Positions 22,691 through 33,192 of a stretch of 64,000 nt of DNA are shown here, one piece after another. The notes beneath the pieces were generated by a model. It had not been told where the DNA came from, made no database searches, and worked only from the letters and a program-made list of their open reading frames with translations. Source of the DNA: Enoplosus armatus (taxonomy: Eukaryota > Chordata > Actinopteri > Centrarchiformes > Enoplosidae); contig NC_092193.1 in assembly GCF_043641665.1 (NCBI RefSeq), forward strand, positions 3,364,001 to 3,428,000, written 5' to 3'. The translations under genes and the position numbers were made by a program. Within the stretch, counting starts at the first letter, position 1, and every line of letters starts with the position of its first letter.

Positions 22691-23211
22691 GAAGAGCTGT
22701 GGCCGACAGGATGCAAACTGGATTGGCAGATAGTGTGGATAGAGTTTCTACATTTCTTTACTATCTATATTCAATTACATTTTTTTTTTTGCTATTGCAG
22801 CACATGAATGTACATGCTGTATTTACTTTCTATTCTCATGTTAAAACAATATTTCATATCACTGGTAGCAAGACATGGGATATGATTTTAAGATGAATTA
22901 AACAAAAACAAAGAAACGGCAGTCAATAAGTTTGGTTGTCTCAAGGACCTGGAGAGAGCGGTAGCTGTGACAGGAGCATGGTGGGTTAATGGGATGATGG
23001 GCCCCTGGGCACAGATGGCCAGTGTCCCCAGAGTCAGAGGGCCCATATTGCATCATGTTGCTAAGTAGAGCTAGAACTAAATGTCAAAAAAGCTGAAGGG
23101 ACAAACACTCACCTTGACAGAAATGGAAGTATATATATATATATCAAAATAGTATATTTAAGTCCAGTTTTGAGGTCCTTGTACTTGTTGATTTATATTT
23201 ACACAATATGT
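22691..23211. other. No gene recognised
   Basis: Contains a short (TA)n run near 23133-23144 and a GC-richer segment at about 22960-23050 that may be an old repeat fragment but could not be placed. Confidence 0.4.
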
Positions 23212-23456
23212 ATTGGGGTGTTGCACTGTTACCTCACAGCAAGAAGGTGCTCGGTTGAAATCCACAGGCCGACTGGCACCACGTCTGTGTGAGTTTCCTC
23301 CAGGTGCTCTGTGTTTTCCGCCCACAGTCTAACGACATATGGTTCAGGTGAGATGGCGGCTAAGTGCCTCTGAGAATGTGAGTGTTAATTGTTGTCTGAC
23401 TATGCGCCATCCCTGTGACAGACTGGCAACCTGTCTAGGGTGCAACCCTCTTGCTA
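23212..23456 (+). mobile_element. Dispersed teleost repeat, family D, copy 1
   Basis: Reads in order 'GCACTGTTACCTCACAGCAA', 'GAAGGTGCTCGGTTGAAATC', 'TGAGTTTCCTCCAGGTGCTC', 'CCGCCCACAGTCTAACGACA' and 'GACAGACTGGCAACCTGTCT'. This is, with substitutions, the body of a very common fish repeat ('gttgcctcacagcaagaaggtcctgggttc .. cctcccacagtccaaagacatg .. gtgacagactggcgacctgtccaggg'). An inverted partial copy lies at 55236-55392. Class is not assigned. Confidence 0.8.
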
Positions 23457-24768
23457 CACCACCCTGCATGATGATGCATTGATGATGCAAGTATTTAGAA
23501 TTGCTAGCTTGCTTACACATTAAGGCATTAGTATCATGCAGTAATACACTATGACAAGTAATTTAATATGTATATAACATATAACACTTTGAAAGGGGCC
23601 ATTCTGCATGAGAAATAGTTTTACTTTTGATACTTACATTAAAATACAGAAGTATTATAAGTAAAAATGACTTTTACATGTAATGGAGTATTTTTACATT
23701 GTGTCATTATCACTTTTACTCAAGTACTTGTTACCACAGATGACGGCCTCTTTGTAATGACATCTATAACAGTGAATGTGAACGTTATTACTTACTGAGC
23801 TCTTTGACTCTCTGATTACAAATATTGGAGAATCAAGTCAATAATAATAATCATCATCATCGTAATCACCCTAAAGCCCCATTTCATAAATCTATATTGT
23901 ATGAAGGTTACTGTCATATTAGGTTAGGTACATATTTATTTATGTGGCTTGTTTTCCACCGCACACCTGCTGCACTGACTCAGTACAACCACATCTCACA
24001 GAAAGTGTTCATTGTTTTCTTAAGATCAACGTGTACATACTTTTGTCACTATATGATCATCAAGTGACCTTAAATCTTTTGTAAAACTGTGCCCTTTTTA
24101 CAAAGTAAAGGCCAAACACGTAAACTTCACATGAGATTGAGAATACTTCCTTTTCAAGAGAGAATGGCATAATTTCATTTCTAAAACTCAGCATCCAGTA
24201 ACCTCCACCTTTGAAAACTCCATTAAAAGCAAAGCTGAAAGCACAGTAACACACTGTATGTTAAGTGTTACCCATTAACCAGCGACACATTTTTCATGGG
24301 GCCGCCCGAGTTCCATCGGGCTTAAAACCCAGACATGTTTTTGTCTTGAATAGCTCAGTGATGCCACCGTACCACCCACACATTGCTGTAACATTCAATT
24401 GCTCAACAAGTTCAAAGGGGACTGTGGGCGGTTAGTTTGCGTTACAGGTGTGTGTTTTGTTTCAAACTGCATGGCAGCGGTGTACACAGTGAGGTATAAA
24501 GGCTGCATTGAGAAACAGGAAAAACAAAACAGGCAGATACTTGCAGGGGAGGAGGACTCTGCAGGCAGAGGTATGCACTGTAGTAAGCTTCATTTTTAGA
24601 GGAGACATTCACCTGTAAGGACATGCTTATACACACACAGGAGCACACATACAAATACATCAACATGGGCGTGCACACACATCAGTATGTGCACACACAC
24701 ACAAAAATGAAAACCTGCACACACAAATAGAAAATAGTTTGGCTTCATGCATTCACACAGCTTGCCCC

Positions 24769-24771
<3 letters not shown>
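23457..24771. other. No gene recognised
   Basis: AT-rich unique sequence, becoming CA-rich from about 24625 where imperfect CA/TACA repeats generate artefactual Cys/Val open frames on the minus strand. Confidence 0.45.

Positions 24772-24805
<34 letters not shown>
24772..24805 (+). repeat. (CA)n microsatellite
   Basis: About 17 uninterrupted CA units. Confidence 0.95.
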
Positions 24806-24808
<3 letters not shown>

Positions 24809-25253
24809 CAGAGTACAACATCTTTGGTAAACAAAGTTCTGGCTTTTACGACATCTGCATTGCTAACATTTTCTTGTGCATACCAGCAGCATGGCTGTCA
24901 TTTACTCCTCCATAATTACACGGCTGGCTGACGATGTGAAGCTGTCATCTTTATTTATTTATTTTTTATTCAAGAATACCAGCAGGTGCCTGTAAGACAA
25001 AAACAAGCTCTGGAATGATCAGGAAACTCAGCGCGTACTATAACAAAAGTAGGTTATAATAGTGTCTTTGTCTGCACATTCATTGTTCCGTCAATTAACT
25101 TATTTGTCAGTGCTAATAACCAGCCCATGCATTAAAGTGATATGTGACAATATAAACAAATTATTAAAGCCTGACACATTTCAGAGACAAAACAAATAAG
25201 AAATAAAAACAAGGCATATCAACACTTTCGTTTGTGCATGCCAGATCAGATCA

Positions 25254-25257
<4 letters not shown>

Positions 25258-25316
<59 letters not shown>
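25258..25316 (+). repeat. (TA)28 microsatellite
   Basis: About 28 uninterrupted TA units. Long alternating TA can extrude as a cruciform, and such loci tend to be length-variable. It is the longest perfect dinucleotide tract in the window. Confidence 0.97.
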
Positions 25317-25317
<1 letters not shown>

Positions 25318-25578
25318 CATTGTCTTCATGGCTCTTTGGCTCTTTGGCACTCTGTCACACACCCAACATCAATTCTCAGTTATTTGAAGTACTCGGGGTC
25401 TGCCATCGACATTCGGCTACAAATAATGACGTGCGTCGCTCAGGACGTACATCTATCTGCGCCGCGTGACGAATACACACCTACGCCCAGTCACATTGTA
25501 AGGACTAATGCATCAGTATGTGATCACTCCAGGACTTGAGTAATGGCTGATGAGTAACATCCTCACTTCTCACTCCCA

Positions 25579-25602
25579 CAAACACACACACACACACACA
25601 CA
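25579..25602 (+). repeat. (CA)n microsatellite
   Basis: About 11 CA units, followed by a C/T-rich stretch at about 25618-25790 with strong strand asymmetry. Confidence 0.9.
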
Positions 25603-25779
25603 AAAACTCACACCATATTATCCCTCTTCTGCTCTTTTCACATCCTCTCTACTCTTTCACCTCCCTCGTCCTCTAATTTACCCCAACCCCACCATCCCTC
25701 CCCGGTCTCCCCCTCCATCCCTCACTTATTCCAAAGCTCTCAACAACCCCCTCCCACCCCCATCCCCCGTCCTCGACCA

Positions 25780-26060
25780 GCGGGTGCGCCCTCCAATCAA
25801 TTAGTTCATGTTCTGTAATGACAGCAGCTGTGGCCTGGTGGGGCTTCCTCATGTTTAAGAGTGTTTTACAGCCCCGAAAAATCTCCGGATGGGATGCCTC
25901 CCGTTTATTCGCCCCGGGGAGGGATAGATGGAAGCCCGCATATGTTCTTCCGTCTCTGTGCTTTTATTTCTACAGCATCTGGTCGGTGTCAGAACCGGCT
26001 GGCCACACAAGCCAGATCAGTTTGAGAGGGAATAGCAGAGATGGGAAACTATTTTATCTT
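25780..26060. other. Candidate conserved non-coding element
   Basis: A low-repeat, GC-balanced block begins with 'CCAATCAATTAGTTCATG' and continues through 'GCAGCTGTGGCCTGGTGGGG' and 'GGATGCCTCCCGTTTATTCG'. It is open on the plus strand for about 130 codons, but without a domain. The abrupt shift from C/T-rich low complexity to this texture is the main evidence. Confidence 0.35.
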
Positions 26061-26950
26061 AGTTTCAGATACAACTACTTCCATTTTGAGGACTTAAAGA
26101 TCAATAAAAAATGTGTAATAAGATGCAGATATTGCTTGTACATTCGCCGCAGGATGTTTGTTCAGCAGTGTGAACTAAACAAAGACAAAGTTAAAGTTCT
26201 TCACAAAGTTCTCTAAGGAGCCTTAATGTTTAATGTCTGATGTCGGTGGAGATGACGAAGTGCTCTGATCATCAATGGTGAGTTCAGGTTTTCTGGACAA
26301 AGGACCTGCTGGCTGACGTTGAGGTGACATTTTCCGATTTGCTCTTCAGTCCTCATTTGTCACTTTCTGTGCATTGAAAAAAAAAATCCCCCCAGCAGTG
26401 ACCGTACTTGAACCTGGATTTGATTTGGGCAAATAAGATTAATCTACAGGCCCTCGGGGGATGGGAGACTTTCCTTCGCTGCAGACCCTCATTGTGATTT
26501 AGGATGCTACGACGGCTGCATTTTTTTTACATCACGTCACATTTGTTGATGCCTTTCGGACGATCTGTAATATTTCTGTAGAGCAAACCGATTTCATTTC
26601 TTTCATTCATTTTCATTTATTGACTTTATTTAATTTTCTTTTTACATGTAATGCAGAATATCTATATTTTAAAGTCTATGTATGTCTGATATGGTGTTTT
26701 AATTGTTTGTACCTGACCTCACCTACCTGTCCGAAGGGAGTTAGTGTTACAATCGTCAAGTCTGCAACTTCTAAAATAATCTGAGTATACTCTGGCTATC
26801 TATCTATGAGTGGAAACAGTCCTCTCAAGTGTTTTCTTTCTCAGCTCTCCGACATCAGGAGGCAAAACACATCTGAACTCTGGTCACAGCACCAGAACAT
26901 TCTCCCATTTTCACCGTCTTCAGCTCCTCTCTGTCATCCTGCCTCTGTGG
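26061..26950. other. No gene or repeat recognised
   Basis: AT-rich unique sequence, with a T-run near 26520 and an A-run near 26380. Confidence 0.45.
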
Positions 26951-26969
26951 AGATAGGTTGATCCATCAT

Positions 26970-27011
<42 letters not shown>

Positions 27012-27237
27012 ATATACAATACATTCTCACACACATACCGATTTAAACACACACACAGGCAGACTCGCCCACAAGAATGTCATTCCAGGGATAGCTTGAT
27101 CCATCACAGATGCGCCTACACATACAGACACATACAGACAGACACGCTCACACATGGTGCACATACTGTGCACACAATCACATGTGTGCACACATACTTG
27201 CCTACATGTGTGTCATTCCAGCAGCTTTATCCATGAC
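26951..27237 (+). repeat. Degenerate tandem array of ~130-138 bp CA-rich units
   Basis: Three anchors recur in phase. ATCCATCA-type words sit at about 26961, 27099 and (as TATCCATGAC) 27229, giving spacings of about 138 and 130. TGTCATTCCA occurs at 27078 and 27211, a spacing of 133. Between anchors the units are CA-rich; the first contains a perfect (CA)18 at 26970-27005. The units appear to be an old minisatellite-like duplication seeded around a microsatellite. Confidence 0.6.
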
Positions 27238-27345
27238 TCAATTCAATTCAGTTTTATATTATATAGTGCCAACTCATAACATACGTTATCTCAGGGCACT
27301 TTTCATATAGTGCAGGTCTTGACTCTTCTCTTTAGAATATTAAAA
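27238..27345 (-). mobile_element. Non-LTR retrotransposon-type 3' tail (inverted)
   Basis: The plus strand begins 'CTCAATTCAATTCAGTTTTA', then 'TATAGTGCCAACTCATAACA', 'ATCTCAGGGCACTTTTCATA' and 'TAGTGCAGGTCTTGACTCTT'. On the minus strand this ends in ATAAAA(C/T)TGAATTGAATTGA, the typical tandem-pentamer end of a very common fish LINE-type tail. It abuts the CA-rich array, which suggests insertion next to or into it. Confidence 0.75.
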
Positions 27346-28059
27346 CCACACCCTTTCTTAGTTACTCTCAGACACACACACATACACACACACAGGTACC
27401 GTGGATATTACCGGGTAATTGGACAGTATGTCAGCAGGGAGTTATGAGTCCTGAATGATTGTCAGGTTTGTCACAGAGCCAAGAGATTCATCTTCAGTCT
27501 GAATCTGCTCATCACCTGCCAAGAGAACACTCTTCAGCCTGATCAACCACTGGAATAATGGAACACCAAAACTGGAAACATATACGGTATATACTGTCGA
27601 GAAATTCTTACAGTTGTCACACAAGTTTCAGTATTCGTATGCGTTATTTTCTGATATGTGCAGTAGATGCACAAAAACATAAAAATCTAGTTTATAAATT
27701 TGTTTATAAATATGTTTGCGTCATTTCTATTCAAATATTTCTTATTTTCTAATTCCATTTCAATTCAGCATCGACTAAAAGTCAACGTGTCCAGATCCAA
27801 AACGAACCCATGGAAACTACCAGAAACTGATTAGCATAAATTACTATTTTCTTAAAAAAGAGACCCGATCTGAAAGGCAGCTGACAGTCAGACCTGGATC
27901 AAAGTAGACCGGATAGGATAATTACACCTGATTCTAAATGCATGAAATCCTCAGCATCAACATATGCTCCCAACTAATATTCCTTGTCTGCTGAATAATT
28001 ACTGTATGTCTAAAACTAAAAGAAGTGTCAGGTTGTTTTTTTCTTTTTCCAAATTCTCT
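27346..28059. other. No gene or repeat recognised
   Basis: AT-rich unique sequence with a short CA patch at about 27374-27393. Confidence 0.45.
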
Positions 28060-28660
28060 TCATTCGGAAGTACTGAAGAGTCCAAAAGGACAATTTGCCG
28101 TGAAGCAGTGAGGGAGGAAGTCGCACGGCCCGCTGCTTCCCGAAGGCTCGATTCTCCTCACCTCCTCTGTTCCCATGAGGCCGCTCACCCACTCTTTAAA
28201 CGCTCCCCACACACATACAAAAACCACCTATTTCATTTTTCATTTTCAGCAAATTTCTGTGGCTTTGCAGCAATATTGATATATAAAAACGACTGCCGGC
28301 TCCTGAGCTCGGGCCGGGATGGAAGCCACCCAGCCGTAGTGCACAGCGTTCAACCCCGAAAAAAAATATTACAAGGTCCTTTTACACTGCCAATACAGCA
28401 GAGAGGTGACACAGTGGCAGACGTGCTGTTTAAATGTCTGTTCAAGCGTTACGACCGCATGTGTGAGAGAATTCAGCCTGGCGGTTTTGACTTCATGCAG
28501 AGATGTTTTGATTGGCTGTCTAAATTGACGCCCCCGCCGTGGTCAATCACAATTTGTTTATGTAATTTGCAAGAATATGGCGTTTTGAAGGGTAGGAGGG
28601 TACCCACTGAGAATATTGATGTGAAGCCAGTGGTTTATCCAGCACTTTAGTGCACCATGT
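28060..28660. other. Candidate conserved non-coding block with long open frame
   Basis: This is the longest repeat-free, composition-balanced block in the first half of the window. It is covered by an open plus-strand frame of 228 codons (27964-28650) whose translation has no domain, no signal peptide, no periodicity and no strong start context. Motif-like words include inverted CCAAT (GATTGGCT, 28510-28517), a forkhead-like 'TTTGTTTATG' (28554-28562) and 'GCAATATTGATATATAAAAA' (about 28269-28288). I favour a cluster of conserved non-coding elements in which stops are rare by chance. A rapidly evolving or lineage-specific coding exon cannot be excluded from sequence alone. Confidence 0.4.
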
Positions 28661-29249
28661 GGCCGGCATGAACGGCGGGTTTATGCTACAGGAAATGATT
28701 ATGACGCAGGATATGCTAAAACTGTAGTACCTATCCAGTTCCTATCCTATTCCATTTTGTGATCTACCACCTCAATTCATTTGCGCGCCTTCGTGAAATA
28801 GGTGGTGCTCAAAGCTTGGTGGCATAATGACTGCTTGCTTTTCTGTACATTTTATTTGCATGCACCCAAAGCCGTCTCTGCCCTGACTGATGCTTAGACA
28901 TTTTATTTACAAAAATCTACAAAATGAGTCTTTAAGACATATGAATGCTGATACAAGTTAGATACGGGAGTAACTAGAACTCTTATTGTGGATCTAAGAT
29001 TGTATTCAAATTCACATAGATGATAATGTGTACTTACAAGAACAAGTTCAGTATATTTGAGTAAGCTTCCATTAATTTGGGAACACCATACCTGATTGCT
29101 TTACATTGACGCAAGGCAGCAAATTCCAGACGCATAAGACACTGAGGGATGCTTCACTAACACTGCCTACTGTTTCTGTCTGTCATTAAAACCCAGCAGT
29201 TAAACAGCAAAAGGAATGTGATAGTGTTATTTTTTCCTTGGGAGAATAG
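28661..29249. other. No gene or repeat recognised
   Basis: AT-rich unique sequence. Confidence 0.45.
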
Positions 29250-29530
29250 TACCTCAAACAGTTAAACACCTTGTTTGTGGGCTGTTAAATTTAATTCCAG
29301 GTCGGCCTCGTGCCAGCACTACACACTTGTGGTTTTCTGCAGTCAACAGACTCAATGCCAAATTCCCACAGTCGGAGGTCAGCAGCGCCTTGATCAAAAC
29401 AGATTAACCTTTAATGCAGAGAATGTAAGAATATGGTGCCATATATCCGCCATATGAAGCGAGTTTGTAATTATGAGCATATTCGTTTTATGGGAGCAAA
29501 TGAGTGGAAGTTCATAACACCAGTTTGCAT
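29250..29530. other. Candidate conserved non-coding element
   Basis: Low-repeat block containing a TCF/LEF-type palindrome TTGATCAA (29390-29397, in a CCTTGATCAAAAC context), 'GATTAACCTTTAATGC', 'CCATATATCCGCCATATG' and 'GTTTGTAATTATGAGCATAT'. The density of AT-core words within a GC-balanced block resembles vertebrate enhancers. Confidence 0.35.
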
Positions 29531-30196
29531 TGCTGATCAGAAGAAATGGATGCTTTTTGGTTATGCAGACAGCCTGTTTTAGCCTGATAGCCTGTTTTTA
29601 GGACAAAGCAACACAATTTCCTCCAGAGTCGTGATTGTGATATTTAAAAAATATTATTCTTTCTGTTTTTTACTTTGAAGCTGGTCCGATCTGAAACAAT
29701 GATTATTTTCACTTTATGGTTTGTAGTTTGAATAAGTTAATTACATCAGGCTGCTTTGCTGATAAGATTTAACGAATCAGATCCTTTTCCAGAAGAGATA
29801 TTTTCAAATCAAGATAGTTCCCTGCATCAGATACAGTATGTTGATCTGACGTTATTCTCTTTGCTATGAAGAGAGTCTGAAGTTCACTGGCAGTGCATTT
29901 AAAAAAAAAATTTTCTTCTGCCGTCTTGACAAATGGGATTTCTGCTCAGGTAGAAAACCATTTTGCAGACATGGGACAAACTCAGTAAGCAGCTGTGATT
30001 GTGATCGTTCTTTACAGCACTGAGAGAGCAAAAAGGTATTTCTGTGTTCCGTCCTCCATCCTCACTACTTCAACATTGCCAGGACGAATAAAAGCCACCG
30101 CTGTGATGACCTCCTCCTGTTATTTCTGAAGTATATTGTTCCATTTCCTCAGTGGCCCGAGCCAGCAGCAGGAATGTCCTATTTCCTCCCCCAAGT
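29531..30196. other. No gene recognised
   Basis: AT-rich unique sequence. The words 'AGCCTGTTTTAGCCTGATAG' and 'CCTGTTTTTAGG' at about 29571-29602 mark a tiny local duplication. Confidence 0.45.
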
Positions 30197-30198
30197 GG

Positions 30199-30226
30199 AT
30201 GGTGTGGTGGTGGTGGTGGGGGGGGG
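30199..30226 (+). repeat. (GGT)n and poly(G) tract
   Basis: Four GTG/GGT-type units merge into a run of nine to ten G. Confidence 0.8.
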
Positions 30227-30542
30227 CACCGGGTCAATCGTTCCACTGCTTACAAAATGAGCCGTGGAACAAAAATTATATATTGTATCGTATCTGATCA
30301 TAACGAAGAGAAAAGTAAATTGGACTGTAGATGCAGTACTCATCTGCCAAACAGCACATTGAGTCATTACTACTGTACATAATGACATACAGGCTGTTGG
30401 GACAGACTGACTGACTGAGACAAATGGCAACACATGCCAATATGATATTTGGATAACTTGTTCGTAATTGTATTTTTATTTGTTTAAAAGGGAAAATATG
30501 TTTCCCAAGAACGTAAATAAATCTGGTGAAAACATTTTGCAA

Positions 30543-30662
30543 TAAGGCTAGCATGCTAACATGGTGATGTTCAGCTGGTCTAATGTGGTTTACCGTGTTA
30601 GCATGCTAACATTTGCTAATTAGCACTGAACAGAAAGTGCAGTTGAGGCTAATGGCAATGTC
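30543..30662 (-). repeat. Dispersed teleost repeat, family B, copy 3 (inverted)
   Basis: Contains two GTTAGCATGCTAAC-type palindromic words and 'ATTTGCTAATTAGCACTGAA'. The reverse complement aligns with 13289-13350 of copy 2, covering the span from 'CCTCA' through 'AGCAAATGTTAGCATGC'. Only the palindrome-rich 3' part is kept. Confidence 0.75.
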
Positions 30663-31220
30663 AGTTTTACAGTTATAATAAACTGAAGACTTTCCATTCC
30701 ACCATGCAGCGAGCATCTGACAAGAAGTAGAATTTTCGGACAAACAAGCATTTGGATTTATGGTGATTATGGTTTGGGTGAAAAGATTAAACTAATAAGA
30801 TCCTTTTAAACATCAGTGTGTTTTTGACTGAAAAGTGGTGAACCAAAAATGATGAGCAGTATTTACGCCAAAGGATACCAAAAGCGACGAGAGAAGAAAA
30901 AGATCTGAGCGGCCTCTCACCTCTAATAAGGAGACTGTTTGTATCTCACTCTTCAGCTTTAATCCATCACTTCCTGCAGATGGTGAAGATTTCCTGCCCT
31001 TGTCCATATTCAATGCCAGAATTTGACTTGGGCGCATGAGGAAAATGATCCCGCTTATTCAGGACGGGGGGAGTTTTAGCTCAACATCTCAAAAGGTTGA
31101 TATGCTGCTGCATGAAAAACCTTGCAAAGTGCACGTGTAAGAAAAAGATTTAAAAGCTCTGTGGCAGATTAAGTGACTTGTTCTGATGGACAATTTTTTC
31201 CAGTTTGTGCCGGGAATGAA
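30663..31220. other. No gene or repeat recognised
   Basis: AT-rich unique sequence. Confidence 0.45.
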
Positions 31221-31238
31221 AGCCATGAGGGGGCGTGG
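31221..31238 (+). promoter_or_regulatory. CTCF-like motif
   Basis: AGCCATGAGGGGGCGTGG. It contains the core CCANNAGGGGGCG, which fits the published vertebrate CTCF consensus (CCASYAGRKGGCRS) at nearly all core positions. CTCF is a zinc-finger insulator and loop-anchor protein. Sequence match only; occupancy is unknown. Confidence 0.45.
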
Positions 31239-32629
31239 GTGAAAACTGTGCACACATTCTGCAGGCTCTGTCACTTGGGGCCCGGGCTCGTCTCATCACA
31301 GCTGTTCCACGCCCACATACAGACACAGAGCAAGGAATATAAAGTATTCAAGCCAGCTACAGTACGAGCAAACTTTGGCAAACTTCTCTGCCATGTGTTG
31401 CTGCGACAAGGAGGAGCATCTGCATCGGAGAGTGTATCATAATTTTACCCTCAAGCTTTGTATAATGTGCGATAGAAATACTGGATGATGGATGGAAGAT
31501 TTTAGACAATGTTTTCAATACCACAGCAGCTTTAAATGATTGCAACTGTGGAGTAAGTTTCATACTTTATTCTGTTTTCTGATCTCCATTAGCTTCCAGA
31601 AAGTGGTGGTTGTTTGTCTTCGTTGGCTCCATGTTAAAAAATAAACATAACTTGAGGAAAACTTGTGATTTGTGATATATGTAGGTGGGTAGTATATTCC
31701 ATTTTCAAGGGCACATGGCAAAACCTGGTGTAAATACAGAATTACTGTATAAATTGTAAAGCTCCCTGACAACTAATGTCAACATCCTCCCGTCACTCCA
31801 TCATGTTCATGGATGACAGAAAAGCACCAGGTTTAGAAACCAGAGTCAGGCAGAACAGAATTGCCTGTCCTGTGTGTGAAGACCTCTGTCAAAACCACAA
31901 TACCTACACTTGATTTGAGATTTAGTCAAATTGTACAGCTGGCTAAGTGGGCAACTCATTTTCATTTTATCTTCAGAGTCACTTTGCACAGGCTCTCCAT
32001 ATTCAGCCCAAAGTCCTGAGTCAGTAACTACAACCAATCAGCTGGCATTGTGCTCACCACACGCCTCCCTGGCCCACCAAGCTGCCTCATTTGTGGGAGC
32101 AACTGGGGTCTGTGGTAGCTTAAATATGAGTCCCTGTACTGTTGCCATTAGACTGGCATGTCTCTCCAGATAGCAGTCTGCTGCTTAATGCTGTTGTTGT
32201 GGAAAAGACATGTAACTGCATATTTGGTGGATTTTTTTTTTTCCTCCTTTCTATTCCTGTTTTAGAAATTCATGGAACTTTTTATTCCAAAGTGGCTTAC
32301 AAGGATTACCTCAAGGGCTGACGTCTACCGTGTTGCGGTCTCCAGAAGGAATCAAACCCAGCAAGCATTTTACAGACAGCCAATGCAGTACAGGAGGTAT
32401 CCAAATTCACTATCAGCCAAAATCACATTCATATTTATTTTTAAACTGCTTAGAAATTGAGACCCCAATTACATTCCAAGATGCGGGTGAGAGGGATAAA
32501 TCACAACATGCTGTGCTATTTCAACCCTTTCTTTGTTTTGAAACCAATTAGGAGTCATAGAGAGGGGTAAAACCACTCAAATGGGGATATGGCACGCTGA
32601 CCACTAAGCACACAGAGCACACCTGTAAA
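31239..32629. other. No gene recognised
   Basis: AT-rich unique sequence. At about 32265-32400, 'TTATTCCAAAGTGGCTTACA' and 'GGAATCAAACCCAGCAAG' faintly resemble a dispersed fish repeat ('tttatccaaagcgacttacaa .. gaatcgaaccca'), but the match is too weak to annotate separately. Confidence 0.4.
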
Positions 32630-32830
32630 TAACTGTGAATAATCCACATTTCTGCTTTTGCTTTACTAATGAATCGCTAAAACACTACTTCTGCCGGAAC
32701 TATAAGGAGGTAAATGCTAATTACTCAACTTCCATGCTGTTTGTGTCGCCTGTTCAACATCCTTGGCATCATCAGTTCCACATATTCTACCCGCTGAGCT
32801 GTACACTGCCTAAATGTATATGTTGAATGG
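32630..32830. other. Possible conserved non-coding element
   Basis: Low-repeat block with 'CTTTACTAATGAATCGC' and 'GGTAAATGCTAATTACTCAA'. Open on the plus strand for 63 codons without a domain. Weak evidence. Confidence 0.25.
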
Positions 32831-32938
32831 GTTTATGACTCTTGCAACCTTGAAATCAGTCAACAACTCCATTGTGTATCGTCAAGAACAATAGATAAAA
32901 GGTACACAGCAACAGCCTTACACAGGTGGTCACAGTAG

Positions 32939-32964
32939 CACACACACACACACACACACACACA
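32939..32964 (+). repeat. (CA)n microsatellite
   Basis: About 13 CA units. Confidence 0.95.
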
Positions 32965-33166
32965 TACCCTCCAGCCTCCCCAGTGTCAGCGGTGCCTAAA
33001 TGAGACTCCCAGACGTACAGACCACGGAGGTTAAGTGGAGCTCAGAGGGAGAGCACAGCTGTGATGAGGGACCGCAAATCCCATAAGCCACCAGTCTCAG
33101 GGCAGGTTGGCACCACAGGAAGCTTTCATAGGAGATGTGGCGAGAGTGGCTCTGTGTGGCGAGCGC

Positions 33167-33192
33167 GGGGGGGGGGGGGGGGGGGGGGGGGG
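33167..33192 (+). repeat. Poly(G) run of 26
   Basis: Twenty-six consecutive G, preceded by GAGCGC. Read on the minus strand it gives the polyproline-like stretches of two spurious open frames. A run this long is unusual and is quadruplex-prone; its true length may differ from the assembly. Confidence 0.9.

Noticed and set aside
32265..32400. Possible further dispersed repeat ('TTATTCCAAAGTGGCTTACA')
   Set aside because: Similarity to the remembered family is limited to short words; it could not be supported by any in-window copy.
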